Assembly (NCBI GenBank): GCA_945861245.1
Contig: CAMAUE010000011.1
Span: forward strand, 1 to 62,065
Origin: Singulisphaera sp. GP187
GTDB taxonomy: Bacteria; Planctomycetota; Planctomycetia; Gemmatales; Gemmataceae
Reading direction: 5' to 3'
Length of the DNA stretch: 62,065 nt
The notes under the pieces are model-generated. The model made no database searches, was not told the DNA's origin, and saw only the letters and a list, made by a program, of their open reading frames with translations. The position numbers were made by a program, and so were the translations under genes. Position 1 is the first letter of the stretch. Each line of letters starts with the position of its first letter. Below are positions 61,568 through 62,065 of this stretch, in pieces.

Positions 61568-61833
61568 GGCATCCTGCATTGGTAGAAGTCGGCAAAATTC
61601 CCGCCTTGCCGTGATGAGCGCACGTCATCGTTATCGACAAGCGGACGCGAATTCCACGCCGAATCCGTTGTGCCGTCGCACGGCGAGACGATTGATTGCA
61701 AATGTGTAGGGGTTGTAGGGAAGAGTGCCGACGAAACCCCAAGATGGGAGCAGCGATTCCTGGGGATGGAGAACTGGGCATTACTCCCACCAATGACTTC
61801 GCTCATAGTGGGGCTTAGGGGCGATGGGAGAAG
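61568..61833. other. Gap without recognised gene
   Basis: 266 bases between two minus-strand genes. Short GC-rich inverted pieces are present (CCCCAAG...CTGGGG near 61737-61767), but no clear promoter or family palindrome. Confidence 0.4.
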
Positions 61834-62065
61834 TCACGCCACGTTCGAAAGGCGCTCGCCTTCGTCGGGTTGGGCGTTCTGTTGCAGAGGCAGCAGATCA
61901 AACGGGCGTTGCGTGTCCGGTTTCGTCAACATCACAGTCAGGTATAGCCGCCCCCATTCCGATACGACCGAGGCCAACATGCGATCCGCGACAATCGCTG
62001 ACGCCAGGGCAAGTCGCGAAAAGGCGAAGTAGCTCGGATCGGCATAACGCTGAATGCCCACCACG
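61834..62065 (-). CDS. C-terminal end of an unidentified gene, cut by the window edge
   Basis: The frame is open to the right edge; 76 residues ending in a stop at 61834-61836 are visible. Sequence such as YADPSYFAFSRLALASAIVA and SEWGRLYLTVMLTKPDTQRP, with a polar tail, suggests the end of a longer folded or secreted protein. No family recognised. Confidence 0.5.
   Translation of the reverse strand, partial: VVGIQRYADPSYFAFSRLALASAIVADRMLASVVSEWGRLYLTVMLTKPDTQRPFDLLPLQQNAQPDEGERLSNVA

Overview
The window reads as chromosomal DNA of a planctomycete, most likely a Gemmataceae relative. I infer this from gene families rather than a database search: three DUF1501 Tat-exported proteins, a DUF1549/DUF1553 cytochrome-type protein, a DUF1559 prepilin-like protein, two Ser/Thr kinases (one carrying planctomycete cytochrome domains), an ECF sigma factor next to a kinase, WD40 and formylglycine-generating-enzyme-like secreted proteins, zinc-ribbon S26 signal peptidases and a futalosine-pathway MqnD. 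I see no rRNA, tRNA, CRISPR array, transposase or phage gene.

Layout. 1-4.9 kb: minus-strand kinase (cut by the edge), metallopeptidase, M23/PKD peptidase and a TetR regulator. 5.1-13.7 kb: divergent RND efflux operon (one adaptor, two permeases) with a near-consensus promoter and a TetR-type operator. 13.8-18 kb: broken DUF1559 gene, small lipoprotein, WD40 protein. 18-19.4 kb: small accessory genes and an orphan HicB separated by three copies of one palindrome. 19.5-31.5 kb: metabolic and envelope genes, including an S26 signal peptidase apparently split into two genes beside an intact paralogue. 31.7-43 kb: enolase-superfamily enzyme, VOC protein, and the DUF1501/DUF1549 cluster with a duplicated DUF1501 3' end. 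42.9-45.8 kb: ECF sigma factor and a transmembrane kinase with two external c-type cytochrome motifs. 46-62 kb: cupredoxin-like protein, SIS isomerase, peroxiredoxin, MoxR/DUF58 pair, an exported metallo-beta-lactamase/2-hydroxyacid-dehydrogenase fusion, ThiO, a membrane GTPase, an APC permease and a Tat-type ThDP enzyme.

The strongest unexplained signal is between the genes. About 33 long inverted repeats occupy most intergenic gaps. They fall into recurring families, named here by arm sequence: A (CGCTTGCGGCTTAGCG), B (CCGCGTAAGCGGCAGG), C (CCTGAGCGCCAGCGAAG), D (TTTAGCCGCTCGCC), E (CCGAGCCGCGACCGTCAGGG), F (AGAGCCACGCACGAAGT), I (GTAGGGTGCGTCAAGCG), plus single-copy types G, H, J and K. 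Several lie between divergent genes, so they are not simply terminators, and several supply the last codons and stop codon of a gene.

A second theme is reading frames interrupted only by UAA or UAG with the frame otherwise intact: DUF1559 (two stops), a lipoprotein at 49.3-49.9 kb (one) and a small gene pair at 31.2-31.5 kb (one). Many other genes here end normally in TAA or TAG, so this is not a genome-wide code change.
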